Assembly (NCBI GenBank): GCA_963210315.1
Contig: OY723275.1
Span: 1,984,001 to 2,048,000 of the forward strand
Source: Rhynchopus euleeides
Taxonomy: Eukaryota; Euglenozoa; Diplonemea; Diplonemida; Diplonemidae
DNA length: 64,000 bases
Direction of reading: 5' to 3'
Translations under genes and position numbers: made by a program
Part shown: positions 52,628-63,600 of the stretch, piece after piece
Numbering within the stretch: position 1 is the stretch's first letter
Layout of the letters: every line of letters begins with the position of its first letter
The notes under the pieces: model-generated
The model's input: the letters and a program-made list of their open reading frames with translations, nothing else
Database searches by the model: none
What the model was told of the DNA's origin: nothing

Positions 52628-53319
52628 CAGGGGTTTTTCTAGGATTCAGATTTTTCGAAACGGGGGGGGTCAGTCGTGTTTTTTGCCTCGAAAATTTTTT
52701 TCACCGTGGGGAGAACGCTCGGGCGCTTCGCGCCCTCGCTGCCAACGTGACCCCAGCAGTCGTACCCGGCTGTTGCGACATGTGTCCTTGTGTCGTCACA
52801 TTCCCATTCCTGGAGTCATGTACCGAATGGGTTCCTTCCACGGTACCTCTCCCGCTCGCGCCATCCTCAGGTATACCCCCTGATATGCCACAGCCAGAAG
52901 CGCAAGGACTTGGTTACTAGACGGGCACACGCTAGCTGGGGTCTGGGGGGCAGAGCCCCCCAGCCGCCGGAGGCCACGGTAGTGAACATCTGTTCATTGT
53001 GGGCGTAGATTCTGTGCGTCCTCCTGAGGCTACTGGAGTGGTTGAATTCTGATGGGAATCGAATGACTTGAGTACGAGACACACGCCACAAGGGGGGTCT
53101 GGGGGGCGGTGCCCCCCAGCCGCCGGAGGCCGCGGTAGTGAACGTCTGGCTCTTGGCTGGACTCATCCTCATCCCCCACTAGAAACACGCCTGCCTGTGG
53201 TCACGGAAAATGTGAAAAAACTGACCCAAAAACTGACCCCCCCCGGGGGGGGTCAGAATTTTCGGGAAAATCTCGGGGGGGGTCATTGACCCCCCCCGAC
53301 CCCCCTGGAAAAACCCCTG
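52628..53319. mobile_element. 692-bp hAT-type MITE
   Basis: Ends CAGGGGTTTTTCTAGG and CCTGGAAAAACCCCTG, with the perfect 8-bp duplication CAAACAAT (52620-52627 and 53320-53327). The TIR is unlike the CAGGGGTGGAG family beyond the first six bases. It contains two double-hairpin modules in reverse orientation. GGGGGGTCA/TGACCCCCC runs near the right end pair with each other. Confidence 0.92.
52939..53131 (-). repeat. Two double-hairpin GC modules, reverse orientation
   Basis: Modules at about 52939-52976 and 53091-53131 (reverse complement of GGCCTCCGGCGGC plus the G/C palindrome). They sit inside a different hAT family from the other pairs. Between them is a degraded form of the spacer found in the MITE pairs (GCGTCCTCCTGAGG). 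Confidence 0.85.
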
Positions 53320-53327
53320 CAAACAAT

Positions 53328-53754
53328 CTTGCTTGTGACCGGTAAACAATAGGCTGTTGGCAGCGTGCAGTGCGCACAAACAAAATTGTGTTGTGTTCGT
53401 CGGGGACGTAAGCATGATCCGTGTTCTGCGGCATGTTGTTCTCTCCGATAGGCTGTCCCCCCACGGGAGCAACCTCCCCGGCAATGAGCACCCTCATTGC
53501 CCGGTGCCGCACAGACCTGACCAGAAGCGTTGTGCGCAAGGGTTGACTCTCCACAGCAGGGGAGGGGGTTCCAGGGCTCGTGTGTGCCCCTTCTGGTGAG
53601 TAGAACCGGAAGTGCCGACCCTTGGATGTGTCTACTGTGTAACTCACTCGTTTTACCCCCCCCCCCCCTAGGGGACCAGATGTACTTGAAAAATTTGTAA
53701 TAAAAATTTTTCCGACCCCAAACAAGGGTTATTGGCACCTAAAATGGGTGTACC
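53328..53754. other. Spacer
   Basis: No gene; a C13 run at about 53657 precedes the tandem repeat. Confidence 0.4.
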
Positions 53755-54836
53755 CGCCTCAAAAATACGTCTGGGGACCCAATGAAACCGGTTTTTCACA
53801 CTTAGTCGCCCATTTTCGGCCCGAATTTTTGAAAAATCGGTGAAAAAAGGGGGTTTCGCCCATTATGGGCAAAATCCCGATTTTCATGAAAAAATGACAA
53901 AATCGGGGCAACTAGACCCCATTTTGGGTGGTTTTCGGGTGAAAAACGTACCCTAGACATCCCTGGGGTACATTGTATACCGTCCAGGGCCTCTAGGACC
54001 AGTAGAATCACGTGAAAATGTGTTTTTTTACCCAAAAAAAGGACCCTGCAACCACCCTGCACACATCCTGCAACCATGTTGCAGGCACACTATAACCCAA
54101 TAACCACCCAGAAACCACTGAGCCTGCCCTATAAGGGGTGTATGGGCCTGTCGGAACAGGTTTTCTACACCGAGTTGCCCAAATTCGGTCCGAGAATTTG
54201 AAAAAACTGTGAAGAACGGGGAATTTGCCCGTGTGTGGTAAAAGTCCTAATTTTTATGAAAAAATGACAAAATCGGGGCGACTAGACCCCATTTTGGGTG
54301 GTTTTCGGGTGAAAAACTTTTCGGGTGAAAAACGTACCCTAGGCATCCCTGGGGTACATTGTATACCATCCAGGGCCTCTAGGACCAGTAGAAGTGTGTG
54401 AAAATGCGTTTTTTAACCCAAAAAAAGGACCCTGCAACGATGTTGGAGGACCCTGCACACATCCTGCAGCCATGTTGTAGACACCCTGCAACCCTATAAC
54501 CACCCAGAAACCACTGGGAATGCCCTAAAAGGGGTGTATGGGCCTGTCGGAACAGGTTTTCTCCACCGAATTGCCCAAATTCGGTCCGATATTTTGAAAA
54601 AACTGTGAAAAATGGGGGTTTCGCCCATGTGGGGTAAATGTCCCAATTTTACGAAAAAATGATAAAATTTGGGCGACTCGACCCCATGTTGGGTGGTTTT
54701 CGGGTGAAAAATGTACCCTAGGCATCCCTGGGGCACATTGTATACCATCCAGGGCCTCTAGGACCAGTAGAAGTGCGTTAAAATGCACATTTTTACCCAA
54801 AAATGACCCTGCAACCACCTTGCACAGGACTCACCC
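53755..54836. repeat. Three-copy tandem repeat of about 370-390 bp
   Basis: The units begin near 53785, 54160 and 54550, each with GGTTTTTCAC or GGTTTTCT(A/C)CACCGA, then the shared ACCCTAG(G/A)CATCCCTGGG.AC and CCAGGGCCTCTAGGACCAGT, and end in poly-A/CCCTGCAACCA. Units differ by scattered changes and small indels. Non-coding satellite-like block. Confidence 0.85.
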
Positions 54837-55320
54837 CAGAAAAGCGAAAAAATGCCAAAAAATGGCCAAAAATGAGGGTTGGTGGCCCCAAAAGTGGGTA
54901 AAAACCTCCGGAAATTCATATCCGGAGTGGGTTTGGGGGTGGGTTGGCACTGTTGACCTCCAGACCTGGATATTTCAAAAAAATTACAGTTTTTCTCAAG
55001 GACATCTGGGGGCCTACCCCCCCCCCCCCTCCCCCCTGTTGACGGGCCTAGGGTCTGCCCGTAGGCATTCCCACAGAGCGATCCCGAGCCCTTCCCCTCC
55101 TACCGACACCTACCCCCCTCCCTCCTCCCCCACTGGCCGCCTGGACGGCCCTGTATTCCTGCCTCCCAAACAAACAAACAACCCCCCGCGATCTTGTTAT
55201 GGTTTTGTGCTTATTCCTGTCAGGGCATCATTGATGCAAACCAAAAAAAAGAACAAACCCCCCGACCCCTACCCCCCGTGAGGGCACCCTTCCCTTGCTG
55301 AGCCCCCCCCCCCCCTAGGG
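54837..55320. other. Spacer with C tracts
   Basis: No gene; C14 near 55018 and C14 near 55302. Confidence 0.45.
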
Positions 55321-55752
55321 CAGTGGTGGCAGCGTACGGCCGTACGGTACGCGTACGCCGTACGCACTTTCTGAAAATCGCGCTGCGTACGCGTACGCAG
55401 ATTTTGCGTACGGCTGGTATTCCAGGTCTCTCAGCACACAGTAGGCCACCCAGCGGGTGGCTGGGCCCTGGCCTTTGATCTTGCCTTTCACAGATGGTTC
55501 CTTGCCGCGCACGTGGCGAATAACTCGCAACACCTGCAAGTACACCCGCAATCATACTGCAAAAGGTACCACTTCCGACTGGAAGGCTCGAAGGCTGCCC
55601 CTGGTACACCTGAGTTCGACTGTCGGATTTGGTGTGCGGCCATGGCCGTCTCCTGTGCTCCATAGACTGCCGTACGCAGCGCCGTACGCGTACGCGTACG
55701 CCGTACGCACTTTTTGAAAATCACGCTGCGTACGCGTACGCAGCCACCACTG
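55321..55752. mobile_element. 432-bp hAT-type MITE with CGTACG termini
   Basis: Ends CAGTGGTGGCAGCGTACG and CGTACGCAGCCACCACTG, with the 8-bp duplication CCCTAGGG (55313-55320 and 55753-55760). Subterminal blocks are runs of GTACGCGTACGC. It inserted into the left edge of the TA element at 55758. Non-coding. Confidence 0.9.
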
Positions 55753-55757
55753 CCCTA

Positions 55758-56897
55758 GGGGGGGTCAAACCCTTAGTAAAAGGTGTCAATGTGACCCCAT
55801 TTTTCAACTTCTGCGCTAAGTGCATTTTTCGGGCAAAAAATCATGTTCTCGACCCCAAACCGGTCGGGAAATGCCGCAAACTATGGTTTTCAGCACCAGG
55901 GGGCCAAAGAGTGCACTTTTTTTGCGGTACTTTTTTTCTGGCCCACATGTGGTACCAAAGGGGGGTTCCACATGGTGTGTGTGCAACGGTGGTGGCAGAC
56001 CTGCCACTACCGGCAATCGTGACACACCAATAGAGACCACACAGTCTCGGCGGACGACAAACACTAGAACTCGAATGACAGCTGCACTTGGCAAGCAACA
56101 ACGGCCAGGCGCCACTCGGGTTCCGTTTGGGGGAGGCTATCTGGGACAAAGTACGGCTGGCTAGCTGAATCTTGTGCACGCGTCTTACACAACCGAGACG
56201 TGCTCAGGATTTCTCAAACGAAAAAATATGCACATTCCTGGTCTGGCTGCTCTCGAGGTGCTGCTGGGTGACGAGCTGCTACTCAGCTTGTGATGGCGAC
56301 TGTTTCCTACTGCTGGTTCAAGGCTGTGTTGGTGCTGTTGAAGACGGACGCAGCTGATGAAGGGGGGCCGTCTGCAGTCGGCGCGAAAGCTGTTTCCAGT
56401 CATTCGAAAGTGGCGTGTTGCTCTCCCGGATCCGCTCAAAGTTTCCAGAACGGTTGCCTGAATTGTGTGGAACCTAAAAGTCGGGATTGAAATGGTACAG
56501 AATCACTAAGACAGCACCCGTACTACTCTCGTCAGGGAGGGGTCTGCAGTGTCGATGTTGACACGACTGCTGACGGAAAGATGCTGCCAAAGCCATATCT
56601 GATCGAGGTCTGTGACACTGCACATGAGGCACATCACAGACCTGAAAACATGTAGTTCTGGTTTAGTTTTGGCCCTTTTTCAAGCGACAGCCCCAATCAA
56701 GCCCCCCTTTGGTACCACATGTGGGCCAGAAAAAAAGTACCGCAAAAAAAGTGCACTCTTTGGCCCCCTGGTGCTGAAAACCATAGTTTGCGGCATTTCC
56801 CGACCGGTTTGGGGTCGAGAACATGATTTTTTGCCCGAAAAATGCACTTAGCGCAGAAGTTGAAAAATGGGTCACATTGACAGCATTTGACCCCCCC
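55758..56897. mobile_element. 1.1 kb TA-flanked element with ~200-bp TIRs
   Basis: Ends GGGGGGGTCAAA, then TGTCAATGTGACCC, and inner TIR sequence (AATGCCGCAAACTATGG, TGGCCCACATGTGGTACCAA) at both ends, covering about 55758-55968 and 56693-56897. TA lies at 55756-55757 and 56898-56899. The two TIRs are almost identical, suggesting recent activity. The 720-bp middle has no recognisable gene. Confidence 0.85.
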
Positions 56898-56991
56898 TAC
56901 CCCCCCCCCCCCCCCGTGGCTATTGGAGGTTCGATTGGGGCATGTCTGGGGTAATCAGGCTGGGGGGAAAAACAACAAATCACAACGAATC

Positions 56992-57907
56992 GTATTGCAA
57001 TTTGGGTTAGCGTGCTGGCATCGCAGCCTGGCCCCGAAGGACCATACCGTGAGGAGCCGGGCCCGCTATCCTACTCTTGCTCTACGTGACACCACACGGT
57101 TTCGCTCTCCTCCTCGTTGCGCTGTAAAGGAGGGGGGACACACACACACTGGAAGCCGGAGATTGCGCCTGCTGATACTGAGGCGCAATCTTCGCGACGA
57201 CGCGTTGAAAAGAGCGCGGAATAGCCGCCGAACGAAAGATGGTGGGAGAGGGGATGCAGCGGGTGCGCTTCGGAACCGCACGCAACACCCGCTTCTGGAG
57301 GAAACGTGAACGAGAAGGACGGACAGCACGTGTCTTGCGCTCCAAGAAGCGCAAGGCTTGTGAGGCCCGTGGGAAAGGGGAAGGCACGCCTGATCTAGCT
57401 GTGCTGATGATCGTGCGGGAGGAAGGAAAACCTGCTCTGTTGTTATGAAACGAGCATCGCTCCAGGGCAGATTCGTCTGCCTCCCGCATGTGCGCTACAC
57501 GTTTCTGCGCGCGGGGAACCGAGGACTCAGAAGGGGAGGAAGGGGAGAAAGGAAGTCGACGCCCCACGCAAGGGCTCGGCGACGTGCACTCGTGGGAGAG
57601 CGTGTCGCTCCCCTGGTGAGACGGCGTTTCTGCCTGCCAGTCGGGAAGAGAGGGGGTTGCAGGGTCTAAAGGCACTAGGGGCTCCTGACATGGAGAGGGT
57701 GGTGGGGGTGACACAGTGTCTGATGGGGGACTAAGCCGAGTGTCGACGGGCTGAAAGCCCGGCGAGTCATCCACAACAAGGGAAGGTGCAGGCGAGAGAG
57801 GAAGGGGGGAAGCAAGTTCTGATGGGGGCATGATACTATCCTCGTCAGGCCGAAGGCTTGACGCTGAAATCGGTGAACCAGGGGACACGGGGGGTTGAGG
57901 TTCTACT
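56992..57907 (-). mobile_element. 5'-truncated LINE copy (916 bp)
   Basis: About 99% identical to the 3' part of the LINE at 58242 (roughly eight differences noted). It is flanked by the 9-bp duplication CAACGAATC (56983-56991 and 57908-57916). It holds only the C-terminal coding part (57082-57888) and the 3' untranslated end. The insertion site lies in the CACAAC-rich repeat. Confidence 0.9.
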
Positions 57908-57916
57908 CAACGAATC

Positions 57917-58241
57917 ACACCCGATCACAACAAATCACAACGCCAAATGTTGTGATTTGTTGCGATTTGTTGCGATTTGTTGTGGCCAGTTGTGATTTGT
58001 TGCGACCAGTTGTGACGACTTGTGACCCTTTTGTGATGAGTTGTGATGAGGTGTGATCTGTTGTGATCTGTTGTGATCGCGATCCAAAATTTCAAAAATT
58101 TAAAATTTTGGATCGCGATCACAACAGATCACAACAGATCACACCTCATCACAACTCATCACAAAAGGGTCACAGGTCGTCACAACTGGTCACAACAAAT
58201 CACACCACGTCACACCTAGTCACAACAAATCACAACTGGCC
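57917..58241. repeat. Palindrome of TTGTGAT-type repeats
   Basis: Arms of about 150 bp made of TTGTGATTTG, AGTTGTGATGAG and GATCTGTTGTGATC units pair around a centre near 58098 (GATCGCGATCCAAAATTT against AAATTTTGGATCGCGATC). The arms differ at several places, so it is not brand new. The LINE at 58242 abuts its right edge and the truncated copy sits in its left flank. Confidence 0.85.
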
Positions 58242-58331
58242 GTATTGCAATTTGGGTTAGCGTGCTGGCATCGCAGCCTGGCCCCGAAGGACCATACCGT
58301 GAGGAACCGGGCCCGCTATCCTACTCTTGCT

Positions 58332-60671
58332 CTACGTGACACCACACGGTTTCGCTCTCCTCCTCGTTGCGCTGTAAAGGAGGGGGGACACACACACACT
58401 GGAAGCCGGAGATTGCGCCTGCTGATACTGAGGCGCAATCTTCGCGACGACGCGTTGAAAAGAGCGCGGAATAGCCGCCGAACGAAAGATGGTGGGAGAG
58501 GGGATGCAGCGGGTGCGCTTCGGAACCGCACGCAACACCTGCTTCTGGAGGAAACGAGAACGAGAAGGACGGACAGCACGTGTCTTGCGCTCCAAGAAGC
58601 GCAAGGCCTGTGAGGCCCGTGGGAAAGGGGAAGGCACGCCTGATCTAGCTGTGCTGATGATCGTGCGGGAGGAAGGAAAACCTGCTCTGTTGTTATGAAA
58701 CGAGCATCGCTCCAGGGCAGATTCGTCTGCCTCCCGCATGTGCGCTACACGTTTCTGCGCGCGGGGAACCGAGGACTCAGAAGGGGAGGAAGGGGAGAAA
58801 GGAAGTCGACGCCCCACGTAAGGGCTCGGCGACGTGCACTCGTGGGAGAGCGTGTCGCCCCCCTGGTGAGACGGCGTTTCTGCCTGCCAGTCGGGAAGAG
58901 AGGGGGTTGCAGTGTCTAAAGGCACTAGGGGCTCCTGACATGGAGAGGGTGGTGGGGGTGACACAGTGTCTGATGGGGGACTAAGCCGAGTGTCGACGGG
59001 CTGAAAGCCCGGCGAGTCATCCACAACAAGGGAAGGTGCAGGCGAGAGAGGAAGGGGGGAAGCAAGTTCTGATGGGGACATGATACTATCCTCGTCAGGC
59101 CGAAGGCTTGACGCTGAAATCGGTGAACCAGGGGACACGGGGGGTTGAGGTTCTACTCTTCTGTTGTTAAAGGAGCGTTGCCCCAGGGCAGATTCGCCTG
59201 TCTCCTGTATGGGTGCTACCCGCTTCTGCGCGCGGGGCACCGAGGACTCAGAGGGGAGAGAGGGAGAGAAAGGAAGGCGGCGCCCCACGCAAGGGCTCGG
59301 AGATCTCCGTTGCGTGGCGCTCTCTGGGAGGGGCGGCGAGCCCGACTGCGGGGTCTGTAGCCCGTCCAGCAGGTCTGTGTGCAGCACGAGCTCCGGAGCC
59401 GGAGAGGGCGCCGGAGGCGGTGCTGTATCTGCTGGTGGAGCGAGACGAGCATCATCAGGCTGGGAGCCCGACGATTCATCCGCATCAAGCGTAACGTGCT
59501 CTGCACCCATCTTACGCGGGGTAGGGGAAGCAGGGGTATTCATTCGAGGGGAAGGCGAGAAAAGAAAACCAGGGAATTCGCGTGGGGTCAACGCAGATGA
59601 CTCCGCAGAAGAACCCAACTCGCCCTCACTGGGCTGATCGTCGGGGCATCAAAGAGCCAAATGCTCAATCACGCCCGGCCAAAGAAGAAGAAGAGACGCA
59701 CACATGTCCCACTCTGGCTGTCGCACACACACTATCCCAGCCCCCCAGAGGGACGGGCCCTCGTCAGAGTGATCTAAACAAATGGCGGTGCGTTTCACGG
59801 CATCCTGCCCCATCGAGTCCTCGTCGGAGGCGTCCAGAACGATGGCGGTGCGTTTCACCGCAGCCGCAGCCGTCGTGTCGCTATCCATCTCAGACGAGGG
59901 AGGGACTTCCTCGCTGGTGGAGCCCGCATCTGCAGCGTCGTCTCCATCATGCTCAGTGGCACCAGAGCTGCCCTCCTCTCCCTCGCTGTCAGAGTCGTCT
60001 TCGCAGCTGCTGCTGTCGTCATCCGTGCTCGCAACTTGGTCGACCCTGGGGGCGCGCCCATGGTGGCCGGCCGCGCAGCATGTCTTCACATTGGCGCAGG
60101 TGCCGCATCGCGTCATGTGGTGTGTCTCACAACACATCACCTTCAGGCCGTCCGCGTGGTGGTGGTGGACGCGGCAACACGCAGCTATCGTCAGTGCGTA
60201 ATTCCGCTTGGCATTATCGCACTCGTCGCATTTCGGTTTCGAATGCGCGTCGCACACTTTCCGGGGGCCCAGAGACGTGCTCGCGAGCGACCGCGGCACT
60301 GGTACGGGTATAGCGCTGCGCGGCGGGGGCGGGCGTGGCCCATCCCATTGTGAGGCTCGCGTGGTCCGGGGGATCCCAGTGTAGTCTGGGAACACGTTTG
60401 TTCCCCACCTCACGATATTGCCGTCTGCATCGACGCCTGCGGCCGCACATGCCTGTTCTGCACTCGCCTCTAACGCCGCGATCGTCTCTGCGCCACCTGC
60501 GAACACGGGCCGGGGTGTCATCCCGCCCCAGACCTCTCCAGCGCCTACCGAGCAGAGGGAGCCGACCCGGTCCTCGCGTCGCGCAGGCCACGGGGTAGGA
60601 AGGCTTAGCTGGTCGCATAGCCTCTTCAGGCAGCCCATCATCGTCCAGAGGAGGTTGCCACGCTCGGCCAT
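58332..60671 (-). CDS. LINE second frame: duplicated Cys/His module and Ser/Pro-rich basic tail
   Basis: ATG 60671 opens a 340-codon frame to a TGA at 59649-59651; the same frame then continues open for about 440 more codons to 58332. The N-terminal part has two related zinc-binding-like units: CDAHSKPKCDEC..ACCRVHHHH and CCETHHMTRCGTC..KTCCAAGHH (C-x2-H...C-x2-C...CC-x2-[GV]-HH). It then has two AVKRTAI(V/C)LD.SDE repeats in an acidic stretch. The part after the TGA is Ser/Pro-rich with an internal duplication (GRRLPFSPS.PSESSVPRAQ) and a strongly basic end. Nucleic-acid binding for the retrotransposon RNP is likely by analogy with LINE accessory proteins. The TGA may be a defect or a read-through site; the truncated copy does not cover it. 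Confidence 0.7.
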
Positions 60672-63600
60672 CGCGGGGTTGGAGGTTCGTGCCGAGCGCT
60701 CCGAGGGCTGTAACGCCTTCCCTGTGAAGATTCGAAGTCAAGGGCGAGCTCGATGTTCGACACCGTGCCTTGCTTCGTCCATTGGAGCGCTGCGAGCCAC
60801 GCAAGTATCGCCCTGAGAGACGCAGCGCTATACGGCCACAGCCGCGCTGCTGGCTTCTCTGGGATACTGGATACGTCGAAGAAAAAAGCCTCTGCCGGCC
60901 AGGAGAGAGCAGCCGTCCAGGGGTGCACGAGGGGTCCAGCGCGCCGCATCTTCGCCTCGAGCTCCCACCGCTTCAGCACGATGCGCCCCATCAGCGTGTG
61001 CAGCAAGGTCTCGTCTACCTGGAATCCCTCTGGCACCACGCCGTATCTCGCAAGGCACGGGGGCCACCCTGAGCGGTCCAGCTGCAGCAGGGGTTCGTAC
61101 TGAGGTTGAGACCTGACGGAGTCAAACGCACTGCATGCCCACCAAAGGTGATCGGGCGTGTCACTGTCCGCACCATCGCAGTGTACACACAGCTTGGGGT
61201 CCCGTACGTCTGCCTCTTCAGCCGCCGGATCGGACACGATATCCCAGTCGAAGGAATCCTGAGAACCGAGCAGATCGGCGTCTCCCTGCTCCTCGTCCTC
61301 CTCCTCTTCGTACTCGCACTCCTCCTCTTCCTCAGCTTCTTCATCCTCTTCGTCCCCTTCCATAGCCGCGTCAGCAGCCGGTGAGGGAGATGGGGCATGG
61401 GATGAGGAGTCCGACGTCTCGTCTGTCGTCGCACGCCTGCCAGAGACGTAGGCGCCGTTGCGCCCCCATCGTGTCGCGAAGAAGACACCACCAGTAAGCA
61501 CCACCGTCAGCGCCCGCGAGAGGTTCCCGTCCTTCGTCTCCAGGCGGAGCGCGTTCGTCCTGTCGTAGTCCACACCGTTTTCGATCCCCGAGAAGGAAGG
61601 ACGGTGCTTCGCCAGCGCCTTCCAGCCCTGCCGCCGCAGATTGTCGCGCAGCGCATGGTTCCGGGAGGACCGTGGTTCACCGGCGAGACACATATCCCCG
61701 ATGGCACAGTCACGGATGTCGTCGCCCCACTCTAGTCCAGCAGCAGGGAGGGCGACCGAGATCGCGATGCCCACAGGGCCGAGGGCGTCAGCAGAGGAGA
61801 GGGTCGGGTGATCCTCGTACAGCACAGCGATTCGGTTCATCCTGTCCACCATGTGTGGGATGCGCACACACGTGTCGAAGAGATTGCACAGGATCCGGTA
61901 AGAGTTGGCTATCGCCGGATCTACACGGTGGGCTTTGTGCAGGATGGTGAGCATCGCGCCTACACTGCGGGAGGGGTGCTTGACGCCGAGGATGCCTGTC
62001 GTTAAACGGCTTCGAAGACGCTGCGTCGCCGTCTTCGACAGAGGGGCAAACGCTCCGCCCGACACCGTGCTCGACACGACATTCGACGCCACAATTTCCG
62101 CCCGTTGTCGTGTGCTCAGCGGAGAGGTCGGAAGTCGCATGAGCAGGGGTTTGTGGCTCTCGAGTCGCGCGTCGTTGCGGCGCACCTGCACCTTGTCAGA
62201 GACGCAGGCCTTTGCACCGAGGATCTTCGACGCTGTCTCAGTCGGGAGGATGTTGTCCTGAACACGCACCTGTCCCACGTATGGGTGTCGCCTCCTGAAA
62301 CCCGACGAGCCCCTCGGGATCCCCATCGCCACCGTCTTCTTGACGTTGAGGGCCATGCCGGTGATGTTGCAGAAGCCTACCACGACATCGACAGCCTGCT
62401 GCACCGACGCCTCATCCTCCTGAGATACAAGCGTCCCATCGTCGGCGAAGGACTGCGAAGACACTGATGGCACGCGCACGTCGACGGCCTTAAACATGAC
62501 CGAGAGGAGGGCGTTGATCAGGATGACCGATATAGGGCAGCCCTGCAGGATCCCGTTGGTCACCTCGAAGCGCCCGCCAACACCTAAGGGCAGCTTGAAG
62601 CGTCTCTTCAGCCCACTGTACATCGTTTTGAGGGGGCGCAGGATGCGCTGGTGCAGCCCCATGGCCTCCGCCAGCTTCAAGACGAGCTTCTGGGGTACCC
62701 GGTCGAAGCACTTCTGGAAGTCCAGGGCCAGCAGGTACAGCTGTTTGGAATCATCCAGGAGGGTCTCCTCAATCAGAGTCGTCAGTTCGTTAAGGACATC
62801 CTCGCACCTATGCCCCTGGCGGAAGCCGTGCTGCGTGTCCAGGGCCCACGTCTCCTGCCACTTCATTATGTCGATGAGACGGCGGCACGCCCACAGGCGG
62901 TAGACCGCACTGGTGACCGTGATAGGCCGGAGGTTCGTAGGCGAGAGGTCTTCGCTCTTCGGGATCAGCGACACCAGGGCCGTGAGCAGCCCCTTCGGCC
63001 ATTTCCCCGTCCGTTCCACCAGGTTGAAGAAGGCAGCAAACCCGTCCATGAGAGGGAGGGGCAGCCGCTGCAGCTCGTCCATGCGCCAGCCGTCGACACC
63101 ACACGCAGCAGACTTCTTTTTCCTCCGCTTCAGCATCTCCAGCAAGTCGGAGCCGCTGACGTCTTCCACCTGCATAGGGTGCTTCTCGAACAGCCCGTCG
63201 TACTCCCGTGCGAAAGGCGCAAACTCCGGCTCCGCCCTGTCGCCCGTGTACATCCGGTGGATGGGCGCCCAGGCTTCCATGAGGATGGCGTCCATTTCCG
63301 ACACCTTCGCCGTCAGTTCACCGTTCCCCTTCTTCACCGTGTCGGCGGCTTGGCCCGGGCTACCCTTCAGGACAGTCACAAGGCTTTTGCGGTCGGAGGC
63401 GAACATCTGGCGCACAGTCCCCCGCCAACGCTGTTTCCGCGCCTTGCACGCCTCTCGGTTGATGTCGTGAAGGCGTCCGCGCACAGCATGCAGCAGCTTC
63501 TTCACAGTCGCGACGTCGGGGACGGAGCCCAGCAGGTGGCTCGTCACCCCACACTCCTGAGGTAGTTCACGTAGGACGTTGCGACACTTGCGCCAGCAGC

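Noticed and set aside
57082-57888. Separate 268-codon host gene
   Set aside because: It is the 3' coding part of the truncated LINE copy, nearly identical to 58332-59138.
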